From Streptomyces sp. man185 (GTDB taxonomy: Bacteria; Actinomycetota; Actinomycetes; Streptomycetales; Streptomycetaceae): DNA of 64,000 nt. Made by a program: the position numbers and the translations under genes. Of this stretch, positions 42,238 to 51,126 are shown in pieces. Every line of letters starts with the position of its first letter. Positions within the stretch are counted from its first letter, which is position 1. The stretch is taken from positions 1 to 64,000 of the forward strand of contig NTHE01000022.1 of NCBI GenBank assembly GCA_002551355.1. Reading direction: 5' to 3'. A model generated the notes under the pieces. The model saw only the letters and a list, made by a program, of their open reading frames with translations. It searched no databases and was not told the origin of the DNA.

Positions 42238-43350
42238 GTGTCCACCCATGACCTCTACACCACTCCGCCGGCCGAACAGATCTGGCAGGTCCCCGCCACC
42301 GGAGCCGCCCGGTTCAGCTGGGACTACGACGACGGCCGCGAACGCCTTCTCGCCCTCTACCAGAAGGGCAAGGACAAGCAGTGGGACGGCAACAAGCGCA
42401 TCGACTGGTCCCTGGAGGTCGACCCCACCGACCCGCTCGGCACTCCCGACGAGGCACTCACCCTGTACGGCACCCCGCACTGGGCGAAGATGACGGAGAA
42501 GGACCGGGGCGAGCTGCGCAAGCACTACACCTCCTGGCAGTTCAGCCAGTTCCTGCACGGCGAGCAGGGTGCGATGGTGTGCGCGGCGCGCATCGTGGAG
42601 TCCGTCCCCGACCTGGACGCCAAGTTCTACTCCGCCACCCAGGCCATGGACGAGGCCCGGCACGCCGAGATCTACGGCCGCTTCCTGCACGAGAAGGTCG
42701 GCATGCTCTACCCGGTCAACGACAACCTCCAGGGGCTGCTGGGCGACACCCTGCGCGACTCCCGCTGGGACATGCCCTACCTCGGGATGCAGGTCCTGAT
42801 AGAAGGCCTGGCGCTGGCCGCCTTCGGGATGATCCGCGACACCACGACCAAGCCGCTGCCCAAGCAGATCCTCGCGTACGTGATGCAGGACGAGGCCCGG
42901 CACGTCGCCTTCGGGCGGATGGCGCTGCGCGACTACTACCGGCAGCTCAGCGACGCCGAACTGCGCGAGCGCGAGGAGTTCGTCATCGAGGGCTGCTACC
43001 TGATGCGCGACCGGCTCAGCGGTGTCGAGGTCCTGGAGAACTTCGGCATCGGCAAGCAGGAGGCGAAGGACCTCTCGGAGCACTCCGAGTTCCTCCAGCT
43101 CTTCCGCAAGCTCCTGTTCAGCCGGATCGTCCCGTGCGTCAAGGACATCGGCCTGTGGGGCCCGCGGCTCCAGAAGGCGTACGTCGACATGGGCGTCCTC
43201 GAACTCGGCGACTCCAACCTCGACCTGCTGATGTCAAGGGACGAGGAGATAGCCGAGGAACTGGACCGCGAACGCTTCGCCGTCGAGGAGGAGGCCCGGG
43301 TGGCGGAGGTCGCGGAGGCGGTCGAGGAGGGCGCGGCCGATGCCGCGTGA
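42238..43350 (+). CDS. Ferritin-like diiron protein
   Basis: This 370-residue helical protein carries two diiron EARH motifs: AMDEARHAEIYGRFL and MQDEARHVAFGRMAL. Upstream helices LYGTPHWAKMTEKDRGELRK align by eye with the AurF-type protein. It resembles ribonucleotide-reductase-like or fatty-acid-desaturase-like ferritin domains of unknown function. The start is GTG 42238, with GAAGGAG 7 bases upstream. An ATG at 42190 lacks a site and would add 16 residues. The C-terminus is a charged Glu/Ala-rich tail. It is divergent from the aurF-tetR operon. Confidence 0.88.
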   Translation: MSTHDLYTTPPAEQIWQVPATGAARFSWDYDDGRERLLALYQKGKDKQWDGNKRIDWSLEVDPTDPLGTPDEALTLYGTPHWAKMTEKDRGELRKHYTSWQFSQFLHGEQGAMVCAARIVESVPDLDAKFYSATQAMDEARHAEIYGRFLHEKVGMLYPVNDNLQGLLGDTLRDSRWDMPYLGMQVLIEGLALAAFGMIRDTTTKPLPKQILAYVMQDEARHVAFGRMALRDYYRQLSDAELREREEFVIEGCYLMRDRLSGVEVLENFGIGKQEAKDLSEHSEFLQLFRKLLFSRIVPCVKDIGLWGPRLQKAYVDMGVLELGDSNLDLLMSRDEEIAEELDRERFAVEEEARVAEVAEAVEEGAADAA

Positions 43351-43399
43351 GAGGCCGCGGTGCGGGGGCGGCGGGGACGAGGTGGGGCCGGGGCGGCTC

Positions 43400-43838
43400 C
43401 GCGCCTTCAGCTGCCGCCGGCCGACCGGGTGAGGAACCCGTACGAGGCGGGGCCCCCTCCTCGGGCGCCCCGGGGTGCTGATCGGGCCGGCCCCACCCGA
43501 AGCCGTCCGGATTCACCGCCGCGGCCACCCGCTCCGGACGCGTCGCGGCGTACACCGCGGCCACCACGCCGCCCAACGAGTGCCCCGCCACGGCCACCGG
43601 GCCCGTCGCCCCGGCCGCCGCCAGGGTGTCGCCCAGGTCGGCGCAGACCGTCGCGAAGTCCCATGAGGACGCCGGTGCGCTGCGGCCGCGGACGGGCAGG
43701 TGCACCGCCGGCACCCGGTGGCGGCCGGTCGGACGCGGTGCCGCGGCGCCCCAGTCGGCCGGCGGGCGGCCCGCCCCGTGCGGCAGGAGCAGAAAGCGGC
43801 CCGTCGCCGTCGTGGAGGCGGGAAGGGAGAAGCGTCAT
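43400..43838 (-). pseudogene. Broken alpha/beta hydrolase gene
   Basis: On the minus strand, RFLLLPHGAGRPPADWG, VHLPVRGRSAPASSWDFATV, AGHSLGGVVAAVYAATRPE (nucleophile elbow) and NPDGFGWGRPDQ form the N-terminal half of an alpha/beta hydrolase. The ATG at 43838 is in another frame, and the frame of the hydrolase is closed by a TGA overlapping that ATG. No other start lies before the conserved part. After GWGRPDQ the similarity ends, so the acid and His of the catalytic triad are gone. It is a 5' frameshifted and 3' truncated remnant. The boundaries are approximate. Confidence 0.6.
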
Positions 43839-43957
43839 GCGAGCCACCGTGGGCCCCGGAGAGTCCCACAAGATCGTCCGCCGGAACGATGAGAAACAGG
43901 GGTCCGCGGGCCCGTAATGGATATACGCCACCGGGCCCCGGCAGCCACGATGCAGGC

Positions 43958-44854
43958 ATGACGACCAACCCGCCCGCAACCACCGCCGGTCACGCGGCCG
44001 CCCGTCGCAGTCTCGAAGCCCTCGCGCTCGGCGACGCGTTCGGGGAGCGCTGGTTCCCCCTCTTCCGTGAGCCCCGGCAGGCCGTGAACGAGATCCGGGC
44101 CCGCCGCACCCCTCCGGAGCCCCGCTGGCACTGGACCGACGACACGGCCCTCGCGCTCGCCCTGAACCGCTGCCTGGACGAGCGCGGCCACGTCGACCAG
44201 GACCACCTGGCGCTCTGCTACGCGCTGGCCTTCGACGCCGACCAGGCCCGCGGATACGGCCACGGCATGCATCTCCTGCTGCCCCAACTGCTCGTGTCCC
44301 CTGCCGACTGGCGCACCCTGGCCCCCGAACTCTTCGACGGCGGCAGCCTCGGCAACGGCGCGGCCATGCGGGTCGCGCCGCTCGGCGCCCGCTTCCACGA
44401 GGACCTGGACCGGGTCGTGGAGCAGGCCGCGCTCTCCGCCGCCGTCACCCACGCCCACCCGGACGGTGTCGCGGGCGCGGTGGCCGTCGCGGTGGCGGCG
44501 GCGCTCTCCGCCCGCGGCGAACTGACGCTGGACGCGGTCGCCGGCCGGACGCCCGAAGGGCCGTTGCGCGACGGTGTGCGGCGCGCGGCCCGGACGCCGT
44601 TCACCACACAACCGTGGAAGGCCGCCGACCTCCTCGGCAACGGGCAGCGCATCCGTGCCGACGACACCGTGCCCTTCGCGCTGTGGACCGCGGCCCGCCA
44701 CCGGGACGACCTGGAGGCGGCGCTCTGGGCGACCGCGGAGGGGCTCGGCGACGTCGACACCACGTGCGCCATCACCGGGGGAGTGGTCGGGGCGGCGACC
44801 GGGGTGGCCGGGGCCCCGGAGGAATGGCTGTTCAGGCGCGAGCCGTTGGGGTGA
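43958..44854 (+). CDS. ADP-ribosylglycohydrolase family protein
   Basis: The 298-residue protein has the DraG/ARH fold signatures: LEALALGDAFGERWF (first metal site), HWTDDTALALAL (TDDT metal ligands), GGSLGNGAAMRVAPLG and the late GDVDTTCAITGGVVGAATG (D-T-x-x-I-x-G). Two Mg ions are bound in this family, which removes ADP-ribose from protein side chains or hydrolyses related conjugates. The start is ATG 43958. No DraT or toxin partner is adjacent. It could also act on ADP-ribosylated nucleic acid or nucleotide adducts. Confidence 0.9.
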   Translation: MTTNPPATTAGHAAARRSLEALALGDAFGERWFPLFREPRQAVNEIRARRTPPEPRWHWTDDTALALALNRCLDERGHVDQDHLALCYALAFDADQARGYGHGMHLLLPQLLVSPADWRTLAPELFDGGSLGNGAAMRVAPLGARFHEDLDRVVEQAALSAAVTHAHPDGVAGAVAVAVAAALSARGELTLDAVAGRTPEGPLRDGVRRAARTPFTTQPWKAADLLGNGQRIRADDTVPFALWTAARHRDDLEAALWATAEGLGDVDTTCAITGGVVGAATGVAGAPEEWLFRREPLG

Positions 44855-44957
44855 GGGGCGCGGGGCGACCGGCTTGGAGGAGGGCGGTCCGTCCCGGCCC
44901 GGTACCGATGCCTGCCGCGTCGAAATTCCGTTCGCAAACGTGTCGTACCGTGAGCGC

Positions 44958-45845
44958 ATGACCACCCCGCCGCAGGGCCCGTACGGGCCGCCCCCGCCCA
45001 CGCCCCCGCAGAGCCCCTACGGCCCGCCGGCCGCCGCTCCCGGGGCGCCGCCGCAACAGCCCTACGGACAGCCGCAACAGCCTACGGCCCCGCCCCAGCA
45101 GGGCGGCGGTTGGGGGCAACCCGGCTGGGGGCAGCTGCCCGGGATACCCGGCGGGGCCGCTCCCGGCGCGGCGAGCTGGCCGCCCCAAGGACCGCAGCCG
45201 CCGCGGAAGAAGCGGCCCGTGCTGATCGTCGGGATCGTGGCCGGCGCGGTCCTGGCGGCGGGCGGAATCACCTACGGGGTCTCCCAGCTGGTCGGGAGGA
45301 CCACCGACGCGGCGTTCCCGGAGGCCGAGCACAAGCTCGTCCTGCGGCAGAAAGTGCTGGACGGCGAGTTCACCCTGGCCCAGGACCTGTCGTCCTCCGA
45401 GGGCAAGAAGATCGAGGACATGTACGACCCGTCCGTCCGGGACGCGAAGGCCGTCGTCGGCCAGTACGGCTCGGCCGAGGGCGGAGCCCTGGTGATCTCC
45501 GGGATGTACGGGCGGTTCAGCGAGCCGGAGGCCATGAGCGGCAAGATGATGGAGGGCGGGGCCGAAGGGCAGGGCGCGACCGTCGCCGTCCCCCCGAAGG
45601 AGTTCACCCCCGCCGGTCACGACATCACGCTGAAGTGCCAGGTGCTCCAGTCGAACCAGAACGGCGTCAGGGCGAACATCCCGATGTGCGCCTGGGGCGA
45701 CGACAACACCGGGGCGTCCGTGGGGATCATCCGTCCCGATACGGCCGTCGAGGACGCCACGGCGATCGACCTGGAGGCGGCGGCGGCCGAGACCGCCGAG
45801 ATTCGCGAGGAGATCCGCGAGGAGATCCGGCGGCCGACCGGCTGA
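44958..45845 (+). CDS. Pro/Gln-rich single-pass membrane protein with extracytoplasmic domain
   Basis: The 295-residue protein begins with a cytoplasmic Pro/Gln/Gly tail (PQQPYGQPQQPTAPPQQ), followed by a KKRP stop and one membrane helix (VLIVGIVAGAVLAAGGITYG). An outer domain follows (EAEHKLVLRQKVLDGEFTLA, then two cysteines at KCQVLQSNQ and PMCAWGDD) that may form a disulphide. It ends in a repetitive EIREEIREEIRR helix. I do not recognise the outer domain. Similar Pro-rich membrane proteins of unknown role are abundant in Streptomyces. Confidence 0.82.
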   Translation: MTTPPQGPYGPPPPTPPQSPYGPPAAAPGAPPQQPYGQPQQPTAPPQQGGGWGQPGWGQLPGIPGGAAPGAASWPPQGPQPPRKKRPVLIVGIVAGAVLAAGGITYGVSQLVGRTTDAAFPEAEHKLVLRQKVLDGEFTLAQDLSSSEGKKIEDMYDPSVRDAKAVVGQYGSAEGGALVISGMYGRFSEPEAMSGKMMEGGAEGQGATVAVPPKEFTPAGHDITLKCQVLQSNQNGVRANIPMCAWGDDNTGASVGIIRPDTAVEDATAIDLEAAAAETAEIREEIREEIRRPTG

Positions 45846-45871
45846 GCCGTCGCGGCCGGGTGCGACCGGGT

Positions 45872-45893
45872 CCGGGGCCGCCACCGGCCCCGG
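45872..45893. terminator. 9-bp stem-loop between convergent genes
   Basis: CCGGGGCCG (45872-45880) pairs with CGGCCCCGG (45885-45893) around CCAC. It lies between the membrane protein and the convergent DUF3291 gene. Confidence 0.6.
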
Positions 45894-45911
45894 CCGTCCG
45901 CCCGTCGTGGA

Positions 45912-46397
45912 TCAGCGCACCCCGGCCGGCGGCGGAAAGCGGGTGCGCAGGGTGAACGCCCGCTCGGTCGGGCCGTGTTCGCGCAGGTGGAGCAGGCGCT
46001 CCTCGGCGTCCGCGACGGTCGGGCGTTCCCCCGCGGGCACCCACCACAGGGCGGTCATCGCCTCCCGGATCTGCTCGAACCACTCGCGGCGCCGGCGCAT
46101 CAGCTCCCGGTGCCGCCCGGCGTACATGAAGGCGGTGAGCGCTTCCGCGTCCCGCCACACAGACATGTTGATGATCATCCAGTCGTCCCCGAAGACCGGG
46201 ACGTCCGTGGCGTTCCCGGAGTCCGAGCGCAGCCGCCAGACGAACCCCTCGGCCCGGTCGGCGACCGCGTTCACCGGGTCCAGCCCGTCGACGAAGTCCT
46301 TCAACCGCGGTGAATCCAGCGGGAAACCGAGCCGGGAGATGTTCACCTGGGCCAACTCGTGTTTGCCGCTGCCGCTTTCCGTCTCCATGGAGGTCAT
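45912..46397 (-). CDS. DUF3291 (monooxygenase-like ABM fold) protein
   Basis: The 161-residue protein fits DUF3291: [20 protein letters not shown], then [46 protein letters not shown], and [20 protein letters not shown]. The fold is a dimeric alpha/beta barrel like antibiotic-biosynthesis monooxygenases, but the reaction is unknown. The ATG at 46397 overlaps the stop of the amidase gene (ATGA). The two genes are therefore co-translated, with the amidase downstream on the minus strand order. Confidence 0.85.
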   Translation of the reverse strand: MTSMETESGSGKHELAQVNISRLGFPLDSPRLKDFVDGLDPVNAVADRAEGFVWRLRSDSGNATDVPVFGDDWMIINMSVWRDAEALTAFMYAGRHRELMRRRREWFEQIREAMTALWWVPAGERPTVADAEERLLHLREHGPTERAFTLRTRFPPPAGVR

Positions 46398-47470
46398 GAC
46401 CGCACGGTAGGCAGGGTGTCCTCCACCGCGCGGGCCATTCCGAGCAGCGAGACGTCCGCCCCGCGCTGCGCCACCAGGTGGAGCCCCACCGGGCAGCCGT
46501 CTCCGGTGAATCCGGCGGGCAGGCTGGCCGCCGGATGGCCGCTCAGGTTGAACGCCCAGGTCAGGGCGGTGGAGTAGAGGTCGCCCGGACCCTCGTGTCC
46601 GTGCGGCCGGTTCGGCGTGACCGGGGTCAGCAACAGGGGCGCGGCGGCGAAGAGGTCATCGAGCCGGCCGTCGTTCGCCCGCCGGACCGCCACTGCCTCC
46701 GGGTCCCCGGGCGCCCCGCCCCGTACCGCCTGCCAGGCCCGCACCGGGTCGAGCAGAGCGCAGTCGGCGTCCAGCAGGCGTACGGTCCCCGCCGCGACGA
46801 GCCGGTCCACGGCCGCCCGGACGACGCCCGCCACTTCCGGGTCGACGTCGGCGAAGCCGAGGTCCTCGCTGTAGACGGCGGGCAGCGGGAGAGCAGGGGC
46901 GGCCGGCGGCTCGTACCCGTCCAGGACATGGCGGAGATACCGTTCCGCCCCGGCCGCCGACCGCGCCAGCACCCCGGCAGAGGCCAGCCCGGACCGGTCG
47001 GGGGAGGGGAGCCGCCCGTTCGTCGTCTTCAGCCCGAACACCCCGCACCAGGCGGCCGGGATGCGCACGGACCCGGCCCCGTCGCTGCCCGTCGCCAGCT
47101 CCACCATCCCCGCCGCCACCGCGACCGCCGCCCCGGCCGACGATCCGCCCGGAGTACGGTCCGCCCGCCACGGGTTGACCGTACGGCCGTGCGCCCCCTG
47201 CCCCCAGGTCTGCCAGAGGGTGCCGGGCCCGGGCACCGACGTCGCGCCGACCGGGACCCCGCCCGCCGCGATCAGCCGGCGGGCCGCGTACGACCGGATG
47301 CCGGAGGGGCCCTTCACCGCGAACGGCAGCCCGCCCAGCGGGAGTCGCCGCGCCACGGCCTCCCGCTCCCGGGCGAGCGACTCGCCCGGCCAGACCTCGA
47401 TGAAGGCGTGCAGCGCAGGGTCCAGCTCCTCGATCCGCCGCAGGGCCACGGCGGAGGTCGTACGCGTCAT
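46394..47470 (-). CDS. Amidase-signature family enzyme
   Basis: This 358-residue amidase-signature hydrolase is short compared with the usual 450-500. The Ser-cisSer-Lys triad is visible: Lys in [10 protein letters not shown], Ser-rich loop [15 protein letters not shown] and nucleophile Ser in [16 protein letters not shown]. It probably hydrolyses an amide of small size. The start is ATG 47470. The gene is coupled by a 4-bp overlap to the DUF3291 gene, which follows it on the minus strand. Confidence 0.88.
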   Translation of the reverse strand: MTRTTSAVALRRIEELDPALHAFIEVWPGESLAREREAVARRLPLGGLPFAVKGPSGIRSYAARRLIAAGGVPVGATSVPGPGTLWQTWGQGAHGRTVNPWRADRTPGGSSAGAAVAVAAGMVELATGSDGAGSVRIPAAWCGVFGLKTTNGRLPSPDRSGLASAGVLARSAAGAERYLRHVLDGYEPPAAPALPLPAVYSEDLGFADVDPEVAGVVRAAVDRLVAAGTVRLLDADCALLDPVRAWQAVRGGAPGDPEAVAVRRANDGRLDDLFAAAPLLLTPVTPNRPHGHEGPGDLYSTALTWAFNLSGHPAASLPAGFTGDGCPVGLHLVAQRGADVSLLGMARAVEDTLPTVRS

Positions 47471-47507
47471 GGCCCCAGTCTGCCCGCACCGCCCGACGCC
47501 GGGCGGG

Positions 47508-48965
47508 TCACTCCTCCAACGCCGCCTCCATCACGGCCCGGGCGATCGGGGCCGCGCTGCCGCCGCCGCTGATGTCGGCCCGGTCGGCGGCGGCGTCCTC
47601 CACGACGACCGCCACCGCGACGGCGGGGCGACCGGAGTCGGGGGCCTGGGCCCAGGAGATGAACCAGGCGTACGGCAGACCGGAGTTGTCGACGCCGTGC
47701 TGTGCGGTGCCGGTCTTGCCGCCGACCGTCACCCCGTCGATGGCCGCGTTCGACCCGGTGCCGTTCTCCACCACCTCGACCATCATCCGCTGGAGCTGCA
47801 CGGCCGTCGCCGGGTTCATCGGCCGCTCGTACGACTCCGACCCCTGCTGCCGGACGGTGTCCCCGTCGTTCGTGGTCACCCGGTCCACCAGATGCGGACG
47901 GCGCAGGTCCCCGCCGTTGGCCACCGCCGAGGCGACCATCGCCATCTGGAGCGGGGTCGCCGTCGTGTTGAACTGCCCGATCGAGGACAGGGCCAGCTGG
48001 TCCTCGCTCATGTCCGTGTCGAAGTCGCTCCGCGCCACTGCGGACGGGATGCGCAGCCCGGTGTCGTTGAAGCCGAACTTCTTCGCCGTCTCCACCATCC
48101 CGTCGAGGCCGACCTCCACCCCCAGATGGGCCATCACGGTGTTGCAGGAGACCCGGATCGCGTCCGCCAGCGACGCCTCCTCGCAGCCTCTCGCCTCGTT
48201 GGGCAGCGTCGTCCGCGTCCCCGGCAGGACGTACGGCGACGGGGTGTCCGTGGCCGCGTCGGCGTCCGTCACCTCGCGGGCGTCCAGGGCCGCGGCCGCC
48301 GTCACGATCTTGAAGGTGGAGCCCGGCGGATAGGTCTGCCGGATGGCCCGGTTGAGCATCGGCAGGCTCTTGGCCGCGTTCAGCCGGGCCCACGCGTCGG
48401 TCACCGCGGAGCCGGTCCCGGACAGCCGCTCGGGGTCGTACGACGGGGTGGAGACCAGGGCCAGGATCGCGCCCGTCGACGGATCCAGGGCCGCCACCGC
48501 GCCCCGCCGCCCGCGCAGCCCCTCGTACGCGGCCTGCTGCATCGACGCCTTGATCGTGGTGACCACATCGCCGCCCGGCTGCCGCCCCCGCGTGAACTCG
48601 TTCCAGAAGGGCACCGGCGCCAGCAGGGAGTCCGTACCGGACAGCACGGCGTCCTCGGCGTTCTCGATCAGCGTGGTGCCGTACGTCTGCGAGGCGTATC
48701 CGGTCACCGGCGCGTACAGCGGCCCGTGCAGATAGGTGCGCTCGAAGCTGAGCTGCTCGCCGGTCTCCTTGTTGCCCGTCACGGGCCGGTCGCCGACCAG
48801 GATGTTGCCGCGCGGCTGGTCGTAACGGGCGATGGAGCTGCGGCGGTTGGCCGGGTTGTCGTCCAGCTCGTCGGCCTCGAAGAGCTGGACGCGGGCCGCG
48901 TTGACGAGCAGCGCCACGAGCAGCAGCAGACAGAAGGCGGCGGCCCGCCGGATGCAGCGGATCAC
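47508..48965 (-). CDS. Class B penicillin-binding protein (transpeptidase)
   Basis: This 485-residue PBP has one N-terminal membrane anchor ([20 protein letters not shown]), a dimerisation domain with [12 protein letters not shown], and a transpeptidase domain with SxxK in PPGSTFKIV, SxN in [10 protein letters not shown] and KTG in VGGKTGTAQ. It crosslinks new peptidoglycan outside the membrane. GTG 48965 overlaps the stop of the SEDS gene (GTGA), so the two make a SEDS/PBP glycan polymerase-transpeptidase pair. The length is short for a PBP2/FtsI and fits the actinobacterial PbpA type. Confidence 0.94.
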   Translation of the reverse strand: MIRCIRRAAAFCLLLLVALLVNAARVQLFEADELDDNPANRRSSIARYDQPRGNILVGDRPVTGNKETGEQLSFERTYLHGPLYAPVTGYASQTYGTTLIENAEDAVLSGTDSLLAPVPFWNEFTRGRQPGGDVVTTIKASMQQAAYEGLRGRRGAVAALDPSTGAILALVSTPSYDPERLSGTGSAVTDAWARLNAAKSLPMLNRAIRQTYPPGSTFKIVTAAAALDAREVTDADAATDTPSPYVLPGTRTTLPNEARGCEEASLADAIRVSCNTVMAHLGVEVGLDGMVETAKKFGFNDTGLRIPSAVARSDFDTDMSEDQLALSSIGQFNTTATPLQMAMVASAVANGGDLRRPHLVDRVTTNDGDTVRQQGSESYERPMNPATAVQLQRMMVEVVENGTGSNAAIDGVTVGGKTGTAQHGVDNSGLPYAWFISWAQAPDSGRPAVAVAVVVEDAAADRADISGGGSAAPIARAVMEAALEE

Positions 48966-50341
48966 CGGTCCTCCTCCCCGGCGGCCGCGATGACCCCGGT
49001 CTCCACCTGCTCCGGGTGAGGTCTGCGCGCGACGTCGCTGACCCGGATCAGCAGCGCCACGATGATCCAGTTGGTGACGACGGACGAGCCGCCCTGCGCC
49101 AGGAACGGCATCGCCATCCCGGTCAGCGGGATCAGCCCCATGACCCCGCCCGCGATCACGAAGACCTGGAGCGCCAGGATCGAGGCGAGGCCGATGGCGA
49201 GCAGCCGCCCGAACGGGTCGCGCAGGGCGAGCCCGGCCCGGTAGCCGCGCGCCACGAGCAGCGCGTAGAGCAGGAAGATCGCGGTCAGACCGCTCAGCCC
49301 CAGCTCCTCGCCGGCGGTCGCCAGGATGAAGTCGGACTTGGCGGCGAAGCCGATCAGGATGGACTGGCCGGCGCCGAGCCCGGTGCCCAGCATCCCGCCC
49401 GCGGCGAACGCGAACAGCGACTGGGCGAGCTGGCCCGGGCCCTGCCCCGCGTCGATCGAGGCGAACGGGTCCAGCCAGTCCTGCACCCGGCTGTGGACGT
49501 GCGGTTCGAAGGAGCCCACGACGAAGGCCCCGACGGCGGCCAGGAGCAGGCCGACCGCGATCCAGCCGGTCCGGCCCGTCGCCACGTACAGCATGATGAC
49601 GAAGAGGCCGAAGAACAGCAGCGAGGTGCCTAGGTCGCGCTCCAGCACCAGCACCCCGACGCTCAGCAGCCAGATCGCCACGATCGGCCCGAGCACCCGG
49701 CCGGAGGGCAGCTGCAGCTTCCACACCGTGCGGCCGGTGTACGCGAGCGCGTTGCGGTTGCTTGCCAGATAGGCGGCGAAGAACACCGCGAGCAGGATCT
49801 TGGCGAACTCCCCGGGCTGGAAGGAGAGTCCGCCGATCCGGATCCAGATCTTCGCCCCGTTCACCGCCGGGAAGAAGATCGGGACGGTCATGAGCACGAG
49901 CGCCGCGGCCACCGAGAGATACGCGTACCGCTGGAGCACCCGGTGGTCCCGCAGCAGCACCACCACGGCGGTGAACAGTGCGACGCCGAGCGTCGACCAG
50001 ACGAGCTGGGTGGGTGCGGCCTGGTCCCTGGGGGTCTCCAGATCGAGCCGGTAGATCAGCACCAGGCCAAGACCGTTGAGCAGGACGGCGATCGGGAGCA
50101 GCAGCGGATCGGCGTACGGGGCCCGGAAGCGGACCGCCACATGGGCGAGCAGCGCGAGCGCCCCGAGCCCGGCGCCGTATCCGGCGACATCGGGGGGCAC
50201 GGCGCTGTCGTGGGCGAGGCCGACCGCCGCATAGCCGAAGACGGAGATCAGGACGGCCCCGACGAGGAGGGCGAGCTCCACCCCGCGCCGCTTGGGCAGG
50301 CGGAGCTCGGGCGGGGGAGCGTCCGCCGTCGTTGCGGTCAT
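48962..50341 (-). CDS. SEDS-family peptidoglycan polymerase (RodA/FtsW/SpoVE)
   Basis: This 459-residue integral membrane protein has about ten helices. Conserved motifs are GAKIWIRIGGLSFQPGEFAK, LERDLGTSLLFFGLF (catalytic Asp), SDFILATAGEELGLSG and AMPFLAQGGSSVVTNW. SEDS proteins polymerise lipid II at the outer face and work with a class B PBP. The gene lies directly upstream of such a PBP with a 4-bp overlap. ATG 50341 was chosen; an in-frame ATG three codons upstream is less likely. Confidence 0.94.
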   Translation of the reverse strand: MTATTADAPPPELRLPKRRGVELALLVGAVLISVFGYAAVGLAHDSAVPPDVAGYGAGLGALALLAHVAVRFRAPYADPLLLPIAVLLNGLGLVLIYRLDLETPRDQAAPTQLVWSTLGVALFTAVVVLLRDHRVLQRYAYLSVAAALVLMTVPIFFPAVNGAKIWIRIGGLSFQPGEFAKILLAVFFAAYLASNRNALAYTGRTVWKLQLPSGRVLGPIVAIWLLSVGVLVLERDLGTSLLFFGLFVIMLYVATGRTGWIAVGLLLAAVGAFVVGSFEPHVHSRVQDWLDPFASIDAGQGPGQLAQSLFAFAAGGMLGTGLGAGQSILIGFAAKSDFILATAGEELGLSGLTAIFLLYALLVARGYRAGLALRDPFGRLLAIGLASILALQVFVIAGGVMGLIPLTGMAMPFLAQGGSSVVTNWIIVALLIRVSDVARRPHPEQVETGVIAAAGEEDR

Positions 50342-50456
50342 GCCCCGCAACGTAGCAAGAGGTGGGCGGCATTTCCCTTATGTCACACCTTTGCTCATGT
50401 CAGGCCCCCGGCTCGCGCCGGGTCCCCGCCCCTGCCGGAGCCCCCTGCGCGCACGC

Positions 50457-50504
50457 GCCCGCCCGCGAAGCGCGCGGCGACGGGGCCGGGCTTCGCGGGC
50501 GGGC
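50457..50504 (-). terminator. 15-bp stem-loop downstream of the SH3 gene
   Basis: Arms GCCCGCCCGCGAAGC (50457-50471) and GCTTCGCGGGCGGGC (50490-50504) pair perfectly around an 18-base loop. They lie 29 bases beyond the SH3 gene stop and before the SEDS operon promoter. Confidence 0.75.
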
Positions 50505-50532
50505 GGATGTGCGGGGTGCGGGTGACGCGAGG

Positions 50533-51033
50533 TCAGCACCACTTCGGCGCGGAGCCGATGTTCTCGATGTAGCGGGCCGAGCCCCAGGCCCAGGTGCCGT
50601 CGGTCAGCAGGTACCAGCGGTTGTTGCCGTCGACCTGGTCGCCCTGCGTCTTGCAGAAGATGTTGACGTACGAGCCGTACTTCACCGAGCCGACGACGCG
50701 GCTGCTGCGGGTCGGCTTGTCACGGAGCAGCAGGTACGGCTTGGCGATGACCCGTCCCTTGTAGGTCCGCTTGGGCGCCTGGGGCCGCGCCTGGCCCTGG
50801 GCCTGCGCCTCCTGGCGGGCCTCCTTCTGCTGCGCCTCGTGCTCGCGCTGCAGCGCCGAGGCGGAGAGCTCGTCGGACGTCGGGTCCGGAGCGGTGGCCT
50901 CCGCGCGCTGGCCGACGGGCTGGGGGTCGGCCGCCAGCGCGGCGGGAGCGGCGGCCGTGAGCGCCGCGAGCGTGCCGGTGGCGACGCAGAGACCGAGCCG
51001 GCGAAGCCGCGAGGAGCGGGACAGGGGGGACAT
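50533..51033 (-). CDS. Secreted bacterial SH3-domain protein
   Basis: This 166-residue protein has a Sec signal (LCVATGTLAALTAAAPAALA), an Ala/Gln/Glu-rich helix (QREHEAQQKEARQEAQAQGQ) and a C-terminal SH3b domain (LLLRDKPTRSSRVVGSVKYG, then SYVNIFCKTQGDQVDGNNRW). A cysteine pair probably forms a disulphide. It is likely to bind cell wall. The start is ATG 51033. It is separated by 93 bp from the sensor kinase gene upstream and may be in the same transcript. Confidence 0.85.
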   Translation of the reverse strand: MSPLSRSSRLRRLGLCVATGTLAALTAAAPAALAADPQPVGQRAEATAPDPTSDELSASALQREHEAQQKEARQEAQAQGQARPQAPKRTYKGRVIAKPYLLLRDKPTRSSRVVGSVKYGSYVNIFCKTQGDQVDGNNRWYLLTDGTWAWGSARYIENIGSAPKWC

Positions 51034-51126
51034 GCTGCCTCCATGCGATGAGGAACGGGACCGTGGGGGACACGAGCTGGGCTCGTGATCGTCACGCTAG
51101 ATTCGCCACTCACGGTCTGCAACGCG

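Noticed and set aside
39974-43350. Secondary-metabolite gene cluster suggested by the AurF-type oxygenase
   Set aside because: No polyketide synthase, peptide synthetase, aminotransferase or other biosynthetic genes surround it. The neighbours are housekeeping genes.
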